A stretch of DNA of 38,514 nucleotides from positions 1 through 38,514 of the forward strand of contig SVKY01000018.1 of NCBI GenBank assembly GCA_015068235.1, written 5' to 3'. Position numbers and translations under genes: made by a program. The notes beneath the pieces are model-generated. The model saw nothing but the letters and a program-made list of their open reading frames with translations, searched no databases and was not told the DNA's origin. Of the stretch, positions 1 to 7,308 are shown piece by piece; the stretch's first letter is position 1, and each line of letters starts with the position of its first letter. This DNA comes from Oscillospiraceae bacterium (lineage in GTDB: Bacteria > Bacillota > Clostridia > Oscillospirales > Oscillospiraceae).

Positions 1-270
1 GCCCGAGGAGCCGATCTGCGCATAATCGCCCGAGGAGCCGATCTGCGCCGCATAGCCCGAGGAGCCGATCTTCGCACCATAGCCCGAAGAGCCGATCTGC
101 GCCGCATAGCCCGAGGAGCCGATCTTCGCATAATCGCCCGAGGAGCCGATCTGCGCCGCATAGCCCGAGGAGCCGATCTGCGCATAATCGCCCGAGGAGC
201 CGATCTGCGCATAATCGCCCGAGGAGCCGATCTGCGCATAATCGCCCGAGGAGCCGATCTTCGCCGCATA
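1..270 (-). repeat. Ten contiguous 27-bp tandem repeats coding for a 9-residue repeat
   Basis: Ten units of exactly 27 bp start at 1, 28, 55 and so on to 244, each opening with GCCCGAGGAGCCGATCT on the plus strand (one unit has GCCCGAAGAG). There are no spacers. On the minus strand they encode [D/A/G]-Y-[A/G]-[A/Q/K]-I-G-S-S-G-like units in frame with the upstream gene. Unit ends alternate between two main forms, GCATAATC and GCCGCATA, suggesting expansion by unequal recombination or slippage. The array continues past the left edge. Confidence 0.97.
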
Positions 271-654
271 GCCAGAGCTTGGTTCCTTACAATCCGCAAC
301 CATTTTTTCAACTTCTTTTTTGCTGATTGTGGTTTTCTCAATCACAAAATCTACACATGCTTTTATAAAACCGGAGAGTGACAGCTTTGCCCCAATCTTC
401 AACTTCTTCGTGCAATATTTTTTGTGATCATCCGTTTCCGCTTCATCCAACGCCTCAACTTCTGCGAAATCGTTGAACTCTCCGTCAGCATTGACCAGAT
501 CGTAATGATCCAGCACGTCAAACGGATTTTCGCAAAAGTGCATTCCGCTCTTGCAGATTTTAGCATCCTGCTCTTCAAAAACGGTATTCTCCGCATACTG
601 TTTGCCTCGGCAGATCAAGCCGGGATTAAAACCTTTATAACCTTTCATATTCAT
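1..654 (-). CDS. DUF7666-like protein with GSSG tandem repeats (partial, N-terminal 218 residues)
   Basis: The reading frame starts at ATG 654 (GGAGGGG ribosome site; a second ATG lies at 648) and runs off the left edge. The N-terminus reads MNMKGYKGFNPGLICRG, followed by a segment with GMHFCENPFDVL. This matches my recollection of DUF7666 domains in phage and clostridial element proteins. From about residue 128 the protein consists of 9-residue repeats such as YAQIGSSGD, at least ten copies, with a strictly periodic Ile-Gly-Ser-Ser-Gly pattern that would suit a beta-solenoid. It overlaps the end of parB by 20 bp, so translation is probably coupled and it is the last visible gene of the early operon. 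Its function is unknown. Confidence 0.85.
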   Translation of the reverse strand, partial: MNMKGYKGFNPGLICRGKQYAENTVFEEQDAKICKSGMHFCENPFDVLDHYDLVNADGEFNDFAEVEALDEAETDDHKKYCTKKLKIGAKLSLSGFIKACVDFVIEKTTISKKEVEKMVADCKEPSSGYAAKIGSSGDYAQIGSSGDYAQIGSSGDYAQIGSSGYAAQIGSSGDYAKIGSSGYAAQIGSSGYGAKIGSSGYAAQIGSSGDYAQIGSSG

Positions 655-2128
655 TCTGATCCCCTCCATCCATCTCGGCTACTATCTCTAACTCTTCAGC
701 AATCATTTCAAAAGTATAAAACATTAACGAATATCCCTCCGGGATGGGTGGCGCAGGAAGGACCGCAACAAGATTTTCATCGCCGGACATGCGATTCCAC
801 GGGTTGCCACTTGGAATTAAGAGCCACTGTCCATCTCTTCGCAGCACCATTCGGGTTTGCAGGAGAGGTTTACCATCGTCGCAAACGTAGGGCTTGCTAT
901 ACAAGTACAGCATAAAATAGAAACCATCAGGCAGATCGCCGATCTGATCAGAAAGGATCCACTCAGCCTGTGCCGATATGCCACCGGCTTTTTCAAATCC
1001 AAGAATTTCATTTGGTGTTACGTCGTACATGTTGCAAAGCTTTTTCAGCGAGTGAACTGAATGAGTGAACGTGCTCTCATATTGTTGCGTTTGAGATATC
1101 GATACGCCCAACGTTTTTGCCACTTCTTCAATGCTCAGTCCTTTTCTCTCGCGAGTACAACGCAGTGCATAACAGATGCGATAAGTATCAGTTTTTTTAT
1201 AATCGTCTGTCTCTTTTCGGATAATGGCACAAACTTCCTCGCAGTCAAATCGATGCTCGCAGACTCCACAGCAGGTATAAAAACCGCACTTCTGATGTTC
1301 AGGCAACTGCTTTTCTTTACGTGCCTTAATAATATCACCGTGACCACATTCAGCATATGATCCGTCACCGAGCTTCCGCTTATAGCAGGATCGCAACGCA
1401 GACGGCGTTTTTTGAAAAGGCTTTTTTCCTGCAGCGATATTATCCAAATAGTCTTGAATTCGGGCGCCGTCAATCATCCACAAGTTTTTCTCATAATGCT
1501 CATACAACTCCTGCTGTTGACTTTCCGGCAAGTGAGCCAGCTTGTATGCAGCATTGTCGGAAATTGAAGTTTTGCCTTTGAGTGGGTCTATCAGATTTTT
1601 GTCAATAAACTTCGCTCTTGCGATTTGACTTTCTGAGGCTTTAATGAGCTTTGCAACATGGCTACGCATTTTACCTGGCAGCTCAACACCGTTCTTTTGC
1701 ATTTCCATCAAGATTTTCTCGACTCGCTTTACAGCCTCGATTCTGTCAGCGTATCCGATCTCGCGGGAGTCCGTATTTGTTTTGATGAGCATCAACTCTT
1801 CAAGCTCCGGCGATTTCGGTCGAACGATCCTGCACGTAATTGATTTGTATTTTTCAGGTTGCTCTGCAGCCAGTGTTTTTATTGCCTTATGTCGACGATG
1901 CCCTGCAATCAATCTGTACCGACCGTTTTCTGCCGGAGCAACGACCGGAGGCTGCAGCAATCCGGCAAGCTTAATAGACTCGCACAGATCCGTGATATCA
2001 TCCTCGACCTTAAAAAAATTATTTGGGTTCGGATCTATCAGATCGATGCTGATTTCGCACAGCTCGGCGGTGTCCAAGTTGGACATCTTTTTGAGGCCAA
2101 TCGCTTCGGCAAGGTTAAACGCTGCCAT
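635..2128 (-). CDS. ParB-like partition protein with extra cysteine cluster and XRE domain
   Basis: A 497-residue protein. Residues about 22-110 form a ParB/Srx domain with the arginine box LIAGHRRHKA. A KorB-type HTH region follows (about 130-230). Residues about 265-310 hold a cysteine cluster (CGFYTCCGVC, then more Cys), suggesting metal binding. Residues about 325-375 resemble an XRE HTH (LSIEEVAKTLGVS). It overlaps parA by 14 bp and probably segregates the element during an extrachromosomal phase. The start ATG at 2128 has GGAGGG at good spacing. It is longer than classical ParB proteins; the additions are typical of clostridial mobile elements as I recall them. A GGTGTCCAA palindrome lies inside its own 5' coding sequence at 2069. 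Confidence 0.9.
   Translation of the reverse strand: MAAFNLAEAIGLKKMSNLDTAELCEISIDLIDPNPNNFFKVEDDITDLCESIKLAGLLQPPVVAPAENGRYRLIAGHRRHKAIKTLAAEQPEKYKSITCRIVRPKSPELEELMLIKTNTDSREIGYADRIEAVKRVEKILMEMQKNGVELPGKMRSHVAKLIKASESQIARAKFIDKNLIDPLKGKTSISDNAAYKLAHLPESQQQELYEHYEKNLWMIDGARIQDYLDNIAAGKKPFQKTPSALRSCYKRKLGDGSYAECGHGDIIKARKEKQLPEHQKCGFYTCCGVCEHRFDCEEVCAIIRKETDDYKKTDTYRICYALRCTRERKGLSIEEVAKTLGVSISQTQQYESTFTHSVHSLKKLCNMYDVTPNEILGFEKAGGISAQAEWILSDQIGDLPDGFYFMLYLYSKPYVCDDGKPLLQTRMVLRRDGQWLLIPSGNPWNRMSGDENLVAVLPAPPIPEGYSLMFYTFEMIAEELEIVAEMDGGDQNEYERL
2069..2087. promoter_or_regulatory. Palindrome site A (candidate parS), inside parB
   Basis: GGTGTCCAAGTTGGACAT: the left arm is identical to the other three sites, and the right arm matches 7 of 9 bases. 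It lies within parB codons 15-20, on its minus strand. A parS inside the parB homologue spo0J is known in Bacillus subtilis, which supports but does not prove a partition role. Confidence 0.55.
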
Positions 2129-2894
2129 TTTTGAGCCCTCCGCATTTCACAAATTCCGCAACGAAATCACGATAATCACGGGCGGTCGAGCTGTACCGGC
2201 TATAATCGCAGATCGGCTCGTGGTACCATGTTGATTCGTCCGCCTTGTCACTTCGGCGGATATGCGTTTCGAAAATCTTAATTCCTCGGTTGCGCAATTC
2301 ATTTTCTGCCTGTACATTGCTGATGCAGTTATGCCACAGGGTAACAAGCACACCTTCGAGGGCAGCCTTGCCGTTGATCCTTTGCACGGCGGCAAGCTGA
2401 TCAAGCAGAAATTCCATGCCGTCGACAGAAAAAGCATCGAGTTTGACTGGCACGATCACGCTGTCGGCAGCAGCCAAGGCAGAAATAGCGGAAACGGTGA
2501 AGCTTGGTGGACAGTCGATAAGGACAATGTCGTAAGCATCATCCTCGATCAGAGCATCCTTCAGATCTGACAGGGCTTTTCTCGGATCCGTGTCACCTCT
2601 GCCACCTGCTAAATCAATGCCGAAAAGGCTGGTATCGCAACCGATGATATGTACACGCTCGTAATCTGTCGCTTGGACAAATTCCTCGTAACAGTTGCAC
2701 AGACCGCCAAGAATTTCCGTCAAGCCGCCATCTCGGGCGTCGATGTTAAAAAACGTGGTGGCGTTGCCTTGTGGGTCCGCATCGATCAGTAGGACTCGCT
2801 GCTGATATGTATCGGCTAATATATGCGCCATATTGCAGGCAGTCATTGTCTTGCCAACGCCACCCTTGACGTTCATGATTGCAATTACTTTCAT
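2115..2894 (-). CDS. parA: ParA-type partition ATPase
   Basis: A 259-residue P-loop ATPase of the MinD/ParA/Soj group. The deviant Walker A motif KGGVGKT sits at residues 10-16, Walker A' is LLIDADPQGNAT at about 35-46, and Walker B is IVLIDCPPS. ParA proteins bind DNA non-specifically when ATP-bound and move ParB-parS complexes. There is no N-terminal HTH, so it resembles the chromosomal or type Ib form. It overlaps dnaB upstream by 4 bp and parB downstream by 14 bp, a tight operon. A ribosome site AGGAGGGAC precedes ATG 2894. Confidence 0.95.
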   Translation of the reverse strand: MKVIAIMNVKGGVGKTMTACNMAHILADTYQQRVLLIDADPQGNATTFFNIDARDGGLTEILGGLCNCYEEFVQATDYERVHIIGCDTSLFGIDLAGGRGDTDPRKALSDLKDALIEDDAYDIVLIDCPPSFTVSAISALAAADSVIVPVKLDAFSVDGMEFLLDQLAAVQRINGKAALEGVLVTLWHNCISNVQAENELRNRGIKIFETHIRRSDKADESTWYHEPICDYSRYSSTARDYRDFVAEFVKCGGLKNGSV

Positions 2895-4255
2895 TTTTGT
2901 CCCTCCTCAAACGGCGCCGGAGTATTGTCCGGCAGGATTTGCATTTGTCGCATCTTTTCGAGCCGTTCTTGTTCCTTTCTTTCGCGGCTGATCCGAGCCA
3001 TATCCGAGTTGAATTTTTGAAAATCCTTAGCTTTGCTGAATCGCTGATACTTGCCATCAAAATCGAGCATCATTCTGAAGCGCTCACCGTCCTTGTTTTT
3101 TGCGCATTTAAGTACACGTCTGCTGGCATAGTTTTTTTCGTCTTCGAGGTAGAGCAACAGGACTGCATCAGCATCCTGTTCCAACTGTCCTGACTCTCTC
3201 AATGATGTCATATCCGGCGAGGTCTTCCCCTTGCCTTTTTCTGCACCACCTCGATTGAGCTGTGACAGCGCAATTACAGCACAGCCGGTCGATTGTGCGA
3301 AACGGTGCAAATCCATCGAAATTTTTGTGACTTTCGTATACTGGTCCGCATTTTTCAATCCTGCATCGAGAAGCTGAAGATAGTCGATAAATATGACTTG
3401 GTACTGCTTCGCAGCTGCGAAAGCTGCGATATCAGAGACAGACGGACTGCTATCGACAATCAGATCCATAGGACGCTTGATCTGATTCGCTCCGAAGAAA
3501 CCATAAACGGAATTCCAATGCTTATCATTTAGGCAATTCTTTTTGATGTTTTCAAACGGTATCTCACAAATATCGGCAATCTGACGATCGGTCAGTTTTT
3601 TCTGCTTGGTTTCGAGCGAAAAAAATGCAACTTTCATCGTTTCTGCCATTGCCCAAGCAGTCTGCAGTGCAAAGGCTGTCTTGCCTGCACTCGGTCGACC
3701 GCCAAGGACTACAAAATCGCCGGGCTCGACAAAGAGAAGGTCTTTTAATTCCGGAATGTGCCAGGGCAAATATTTCGGTTTTTCGTCCGTATCATGACGG
3801 CTGATAAACTCCAAGACAGCCTCCTGCATCGAGATTGCGTGCATGCCGCTTCGATCCGTGTTGAGGCTGACCGCCTTTTCCAAAAGAGCTTGCAGCTCAT
3901 CGGCATCATCGCTATCTGCCATCATCTGTCCAATTTCCTTGAGCTGTTGCACTTTGGCCTGCTTTTTTGTTAGCGCCATGTAGGACTTGTAACAGGCAGC
4001 AGTCGGCGTAATCTCCATCAGGTCTAATAAGTATTTCGTCATATCGGGACCAAGCTTGTCCCGAATTGTTATGGGATCAACCGGCATTCCCTGTGTAAAA
4101 ATATGGCGAATTGCTTGATAGACCATCAGTGTTGGACCGTTGAAATCAGTGTCTCGCATTTGAGATAAAACATCGGGCACAATTTTGTTGTCAATCAGCA
4201 TTGAGCCAACAACCCCCTGCTGAGCCTCAAGCCAATCTTGTACTGCTATACCCAT
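2891..4255 (-). CDS. dnaB: DnaB-like replicative helicase
   Basis: A 454-residue helicase with an N-terminal DnaB_N helical domain (residues 1-100) and a C-terminal RecA-like core. Walker A is GGRPSAGKTAF at about 181-191, Walker B is VIFIDYLQLL at about 280-290, followed by ALSQLNRG and a late SLRESGQLEQDAD motif. It unwinds DNA ahead of the element's fork. It lies directly after the initiator gene (10-bp overlap) and before parA (4-bp overlap), so initiator, helicase and partition genes are co-expressed. Length is normal for phage or plasmid DnaB. Confidence 0.94.
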   Translation of the reverse strand: MGIAVQDWLEAQQGVVGSMLIDNKIVPDVLSQMRDTDFNGPTLMVYQAIRHIFTQGMPVDPITIRDKLGPDMTKYLLDLMEITPTAACYKSYMALTKKQAKVQQLKEIGQMMADSDDADELQALLEKAVSLNTDRSGMHAISMQEAVLEFISRHDTDEKPKYLPWHIPELKDLLFVEPGDFVVLGGRPSAGKTAFALQTAWAMAETMKVAFFSLETKQKKLTDRQIADICEIPFENIKKNCLNDKHWNSVYGFFGANQIKRPMDLIVDSSPSVSDIAAFAAAKQYQVIFIDYLQLLDAGLKNADQYTKVTKISMDLHRFAQSTGCAVIALSQLNRGGAEKGKGKTSPDMTSLRESGQLEQDADAVLLLYLEDEKNYASRRVLKCAKNKDGERFRMMLDFDGKYQRFSKAKDFQKFNSDMARISRERKEQERLEKMRQMQILPDNTPAPFEEGQK

Positions 4256-5100
4256 TTTTCGCCACCATCCTCTCCTTGGAAATCGTCACTTTGGCTTAAC
4301 GCCTCAGACAACTCGTCCTCTTTGAGCGCATATACGGTGTCCCAGCAACGCTCGATTGCTTTATCCAGCAGGGCAATCACGACGGGCAGCCTGCCATCGC
4401 TAAACCGAATCAGCTTATTAGTGATCGTTGTGACAGCACGACCAACCGGTACTGGATTTGATTTCTTTCCCTCTTTGGTCGGGTGCAAACGGCTATCGCA
4501 GAAGGCCATTAAAGCGGGGATAAGATCAAGCTCGGCGTCATCACCGAAAGTGTCCCTCGCCCATTTTTTGAACTGTTCCCTCGCAGCTCCGTCAATGATG
4601 GGTTTCTCGCGTGCGTGCGCGCACGTACTCTCTTTCTTAGTTATTATATTATCATTAATGTCCTGACTGACAATTTTGTCAGTCAGGCTGGACTTTTTTG
4701 TCAGTTGGCTGGACTTTTTTGTCATGTGGGTTAACATGTCATTTTCTGCTTCCGGGAACCCACATCCGACATAAATTCTTCGTCCACTGATATGTCCGAG
4801 GCCGTCTCTTTGTAGCGTGACTTTGATAAAACCGAGCTTTTCAAGCTGAGTGATCAGCCGAGCTATCGATCTCTCGGTCATCTTGTATTGTTCTGCGAAA
4901 TACGAATTATGCGCCCAGCAATACCCTCGGCTATTACTGAGAGCTCTGATCTCTCCATACATCAGTTTAGCATTGGCAGTGAGATCTTCGCAGTATCGCA
5001 CCGGTCCGGGAATTACCGCATCAAATGCCGGTTCCCGACCTTGCTCGCCGTACCGTTCACTCAATCCAAACACCGCCTTCCGCAATCGCTTCACCGACAA
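4246..5100 (-). CDS. Replication initiator-like HTH protein
   Basis: A protein of up to 284 residues. Residues about 30-110 form a winged-HTH domain of the replication-protein type (NAKLMYGEIRALSN, then TERSIARLITQLEKLGFI). A low-complexity Lys/Ser linker follows (about 122-155), then a C-terminal helical domain. The frame opens with TTG at 5100, but GTG at 5073 has GGAAGG upstream and may be the real start. The long overlap with the preceding small gene also favours 5073. Position just before DnaB points to origin recognition and helicase recruitment. The linker DNA carries a palindrome, 21-bp repeats and an AT-rich stretch that look like the origin itself. The function is inferred from domain and context; no named family is certain. 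Confidence 0.85.
   Translation of the reverse strand: MSVKRLRKAVFGLSERYGEQGREPAFDAVIPGPVRYCEDLTANAKLMYGEIRALSNSRGYCWAHNSYFAEQYKMTERSIARLITQLEKLGFIKVTLQRDGLGHISGRRIYVGCGFPEAENDMLTHMTKKSSQLTKKSSLTDKIVSQDINDNIITKKESTCAHAREKPIIDGAAREQFKKWARDTFGDDAELDLIPALMAFCDSRLHPTKEGKKSNPVPVGRAVTTITNKLIRFSDGRLPVVIALLDKAIERCWDTVYALKEDELSEALSQSDDFQGEDGGEKWV
4631..4722. other. Candidate replication origin inside the initiator gene
   Basis: Three elements lie together in the linker-coding part of the initiator gene. First, an AT-rich run at 4637-4660. Second, a perfect 12-bp inverted repeat CCTGACTGACAA (4662-4673) with its complement at 4676-4687, separated by 2 bp. Third, two identical 16-mers GGCTGGACTTTTTTGT at 4686-4701 and 4707-4722, exactly 21 bp apart. 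A purine-pyrimidine alternating stretch (GCGTGCGTGCGCGCACG) lies at about 4611-4625. Origins inside initiator genes are known for lambda O and many phages. The role here is inferred. Confidence 0.55.
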
Positions 5101-5254
5101 TACGGCGAGCGTCTTCGCTCAGCATTGCATGATCGCACAGTGCCGCAACTGCAATTATAACAGCAGCTTCGTTTGGCGTAGCGCCTTCATTTTTTACCTC
5201 GACTTCTGCCTCATTTCCGTCGAGGTTTACTCTAATAGCAAATTTCACTTCCAT
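5057..5254 (-). CDS. Small conserved-type hypothetical protein
   Basis: A 65-residue acidic protein starting MEVKFAIRVNLDGNEAE, followed by an alpha-helical half (VIIAVAALCDHAML). GGGGG precedes ATG 5254 at good spacing. The N-terminal beta-strand pattern and C-terminal helices suggest a compact alpha/beta fold, but I recognise no family. It sits between the tRNA-like gene and the replication initiator and overlaps the latter's frame. Probably part of the replication operon. Confidence 0.75.
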   Translation of the reverse strand: MEVKFAIRVNLDGNEAEVEVKNEGATPNEAAVIIAVAALCDHAMLSEDARRIVGEAIAEGGVWIE

Positions 5255-5277
5255 TATAAAATCCCCCTAACTAATAC

Positions 5278-5352
5278 TGGAGGATGCGGCAGGAATCGAA
5301 CCTGCGAGACACGGCTATGCTCACCGTGCCGAGTGCCACACTCAGCGCATCC
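5278..5352 (-). tRNA. tRNA-Cys(GCA)-like gene with abnormal D-arm and encoded CCA
   Basis: On the minus strand a 7-bp acceptor stem (GGATGCG with CGCATCC) closes the molecule, followed by discriminator T73 and an encoded CCA (5278-5280). The T-arm is canonical: GCAGG, loop TTCGATT, CCTGC. The anticodon arm has a 5-6 bp stem and the loop GAGCATA, placing GCA at positions 34-36. GCA and U73 are both hallmarks of tRNA-Cys. Two features are abnormal: position 33 is A instead of the near-universal U, and the D-arm is a tight hairpin GAGTG-TGG-CACTC without the usual GG of the D-loop. It may be a specialised tRNA, a tRNA mimic or a decaying gene. It lies 24 bp upstream of a protein gene. Confidence 0.5.
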
Positions 5353-5357
5353 ATATG

Positions 5358-5587
5358 ATGCCCTCTAAAAGAGGGCGAAATGGGGAGGATCGCCGTAGAT
5401 CCTCATTGCGGAAGCTCCGATCACAAACGGCGCTCCTTGGGGGAAAGGAAGTAGAAAACCCTCGCCCCATTTTTTCGAATGTTCGGGACATCGCCGGATG
5501 TTCCCGAGGGAACACCCGCATTAAAATACGATATTAAGTTAGAGGGGTCGAGTGCCGAAAGGAAGCACCCGGCGATGCCCCGAACGT
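5358..5587 (-). ncRNA. Structured non-coding stretch, candidate RNA, upstream of tRNA-like gene
   Basis: Non-coding DNA between an HTH gene stop (5588) and the tRNA-like gene, rich in pairing. Domain I: arms 5566-5585 and 5481-5500 pair over 20 bp as minus-strand RNA with two G-U wobbles, which would be A-C mismatches on the plus strand, so the RNA is likely minus-strand. Inside are hairpins such as GTTCCC-TC-GGGAAC. Domain II: 5465-5472 pairs with 5378-5385 (AAATGGGG/CCCCATTT), enclosing AGGATC-GATCCT. Domain III: hairpin GCCCTCT-TTT-AGAGGGC at 5360-5376. No known RNA family is recognised. Confidence 0.5.
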
Positions 5588-5857
5588 TTAGCGTTTCTTT
5601 CCTCGTACGATCATCAATATTTCCTCATCGGAAAGATTTGCAGCCTCCGTCAGTTTTTGGAAATACGACAAGCTCATTTTACCGCAATCTGACTTCCATT
5701 TTGCGATCGTAATCGGAGTGACGCCAATATAAGCCGCAAGGTCTTGATGATCTACGCCCTTTGCTTTACGAGTCAACAGGGCTGCATTAAATTGAGCTTG
5801 CCGATAAGCGGCTTTATCCAATTCCCTTTGCAATGCTGTTAACAGGACTTTTGGCAC
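5588..5857 (-). CDS. Small HTH protein
   Basis: An 89-residue protein with an XRE-like HTH at about residues 40-65 (HQDLAAYIGVTPITIAKW) and a basic C-terminus GKKR. I chose GTG 5857 because AAGGAGGT lies 7 bases upstream; the in-frame GTG at 5866 overlaps that ribosome site. A DNA-binding regulator of the element is the likely role. It is the third of three successive small HTH genes on this strand, and its stop adjoins the structured non-coding stretch. Confidence 0.82.
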   Translation of the reverse strand: MPKVLLTALQRELDKAAYRQAQFNAALLTRKAKGVDHQDLAAYIGVTPITIAKWKSDCGKMSLSYFQKLTEAANLSDEEILMIVRGKKR

Positions 5858-5889
5858 GTAGGTCACCTCCTTACGACTTTTTAGATTGA

Positions 5890-6372
5890 TTACTGTAATT
5901 TCTTAGCGATCGCCTGCAACTGGTGGGCAATCTGACTGATCTGCCCGAGCTGTTGCAACAGCTTATTTAGCGTTGGCTGTTCTTCTTCACTGATAATTCC
6001 GTCAGCAGAGATGTCCAGCAGGGACTCTCTGATATTTTCTGCATTGCGCAGGGCGATTGCCGCCTGCACCGCAAGCTGCTCAATGTTGGAGGCTTGACAC
6101 GATGGCAACAGTGTGCCCATGCAACGCCCGATCTGACAGTCGTGCGAGCAGTAATGATGCAGCAGCTCCGGCGCATTATACGCATCTGCCAGCATGCGCA
6201 CCTCGTCGGGATAAGGCGTGATCGCGTCGAGTTCGATCCGTGCAAGCCTTGTTCGCTCAATTCCCGTGATGTCTGCGGCGCCTTCTCGGCTACTCAAATC
6301 ATCATTGCACTCTGCGGCGCTGATCCGTGCGATATAATAGGGATTCTGCAGCGCCTTTGTGGCTTTTCCCAT
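5890..6372 (-). CDS. XRE-like transcriptional regulator
   Basis: A 160-residue protein. The N-terminal 75 residues look like a divergent XRE HTH (SSREGAADITGIERTRLARIE). A segment with CSHDCQIGRCMG (about 84-95) and another Cys nearby could bind metal. The C-terminal 60 residues are helical and Leu/Gln-rich, predicted to oligomerise. GGGAGG precedes ATG 6372. It is known to me as a common early gene in clostridial elements, without a defined target. Confidence 0.85.
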   Translation of the reverse strand: MGKATKALQNPYYIARISAAECNDDLSSREGAADITGIERTRLARIELDAITPYPDEVRMLADAYNAPELLHHYCSHDCQIGRCMGTLLPSCQASNIEQLAVQAAIALRNAENIRESLLDISADGIISEEEQPTLNKLLQQLGQISQIAHQLQAIAKKLQ

Positions 6373-6424
6373 CTCGTAAAACCTCCCTTTTCATGAAATA
6401 ATATGCTTAGATACTGGCACTAAT

Positions 6425-6643
6425 TTATGAGAGCTCGAAATCAAGAACCTTGTCGATGGCTGCTCTTAGTTCCTCAGAACGAGAGCCTCGATATCCGTGG
6501 AGCAGCCCTGATACCGTCGCTCGGCAAGTCTTTATACCCCTTCCTTTGAGTATTTCAACAAGATCGTTTGCGGTAAGCCCTAATTCGAGCAACCGGATCT
6601 TGACCTTCTTCCCCCATGGGGTGAGTGGATGATTTTTCGCCAT
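6425..6643 (-). CDS. Small HTH (Cro-like) regulator, first gene of the early operon
   Basis: A 72-residue protein with an HTH around residues 22-58 (LTANDLVEILKGRGIKTCRATVSGLLHGY). AGGAGGTG lies 7 bases before ATG 6643. It faces a divergent promoter at 6660-6688 and opens the minus-strand operon, the position of a cro-type gene. Length and fold fit, but the target operator is not proven. Confidence 0.82.
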   Translation of the reverse strand: MAKNHPLTPWGKKVKIRLLELGLTANDLVEILKGRGIKTCRATVSGLLHGYRGSRSEELRAAIDKVLDFELS

Positions 6644-6659
6644 AGAAACACCTCCTTCA

Positions 6660-6688
6660 TTGACAAAATTGCATTTGTGGTGTATATT
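6660..6688 (+). promoter_or_regulatory. Sigma-A promoter for the plus-strand membrane protein gene
   Basis: TTGACA (6660-6665) and TATATT (6683-6688) are separated by 17 bp. Just downstream the 14-mer TGCGACATTGTTTG (6694-6707) recurs at 7351-7364 before the repressor gene, so the same regulator may act at both places. Confidence 0.75.
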
Positions 6689-6731
6689 TATTTTGCGACA
6701 TTGTTTGCAGACGTTAACAGAGGGTGATGCG

Positions 6732-7112
6732 ATGGAAAATTATCTTGCGATGGTTTCAAGCGTGGCTGCAGTGCTTTCCGCTTTCGGCGCATTTCTTGCC
6801 GTTTGGACAAGTAGAAAAAACGCAACGCAGCAGGCGTTCTTTTTGAAAAAAGCCCAGGTCTACGACGATTTTTTAAAAGCCTTTTCCGCAGTTGTGTACG
6901 ATCATACGAACAACAGCAAGAGGGGTATACTGACCTGTGCATTTTATAGTGCTTGCCTCTACGCTCCGGAAGATTTGACTCCGAAGCTGAACAAGCTCGT
7001 AAACCGCGTGTATGCGGCTGAATCACATCAGAATTTTGTTGGCTTGGAACCAGCGGTAGATGAACTGTTGCAGCTTCTTTCGAGTGATCTTCATGCTGCG
7101 TGGAAAAAATAG
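6732..7112 (+). CDS. Small membrane-anchored hypothetical protein
   Basis: A 126-residue protein from ATG 6732 (GAGGGTG upstream). Residues 5-27 are one hydrophobic helix (AMVSSVAAVLSAFGAFLAVW), then a basic stretch TSRKN, then a soluble helical domain. The layout predicts a single membrane anchor with the C-terminus in the cytoplasm. No family is recognised. It is transcribed from its own promoter, divergently from the early operon. Single-anchor proteins near the repressor of temperate elements are often expressed in the integrated state, which is only an inference here. Confidence 0.75.
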   Translation: MENYLAMVSSVAAVLSAFGAFLAVWTSRKNATQQAFFLKKAQVYDDFLKAFSAVVYDHTNNSKRGILTCAFYSACLYAPEDLTPKLNKLVNRVYAAESHQNFVGLEPAVDELLQLLSSDLHAAWKK

Positions 7113-7308
7113 GTTTAAGACCGTTGCCCAATATTCTTATGGACGGCGCTGCAGAACGCCGGCGCCGATAGCTCCAACGCCAACATAGCTGTTCGATAAT
7201 ATCAAGCAATTTATCTGCAGCTAAGGCCATGATAAGTGGAGCGCCTGCACCGAGCAGTATGCCAAAGTGAATGGCGATTTGAGTTTCCATAATAAATTTC
7301 TCACTGAG

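Noticed and set aside
1..270. CRISPR array
   Set aside because: The 27-bp units are contiguous with no spacers and stay in one coding frame of the upstream gene, so they are coding tandem repeats.
424..2234. Plus-strand frames of up to 196 residues across parB
   Set aside because: Antisense shadows of parB and the DUF7666-like gene, lacking start signals.
5278..5587. tmRNA
   Set aside because: The tRNA-like part is a complete contiguous acceptor stem at one end, with no Ala-type G3-U70 acceptor and no tag reading frame between tRNA halves.
5355..5712. Plus-strand frames of 60 and 77 residues over the structured stretch
   Set aside because: No ribosome sites, one overlaps the tRNA-like and HTH genes antisense, and the DNA is dominated by inverted repeats.
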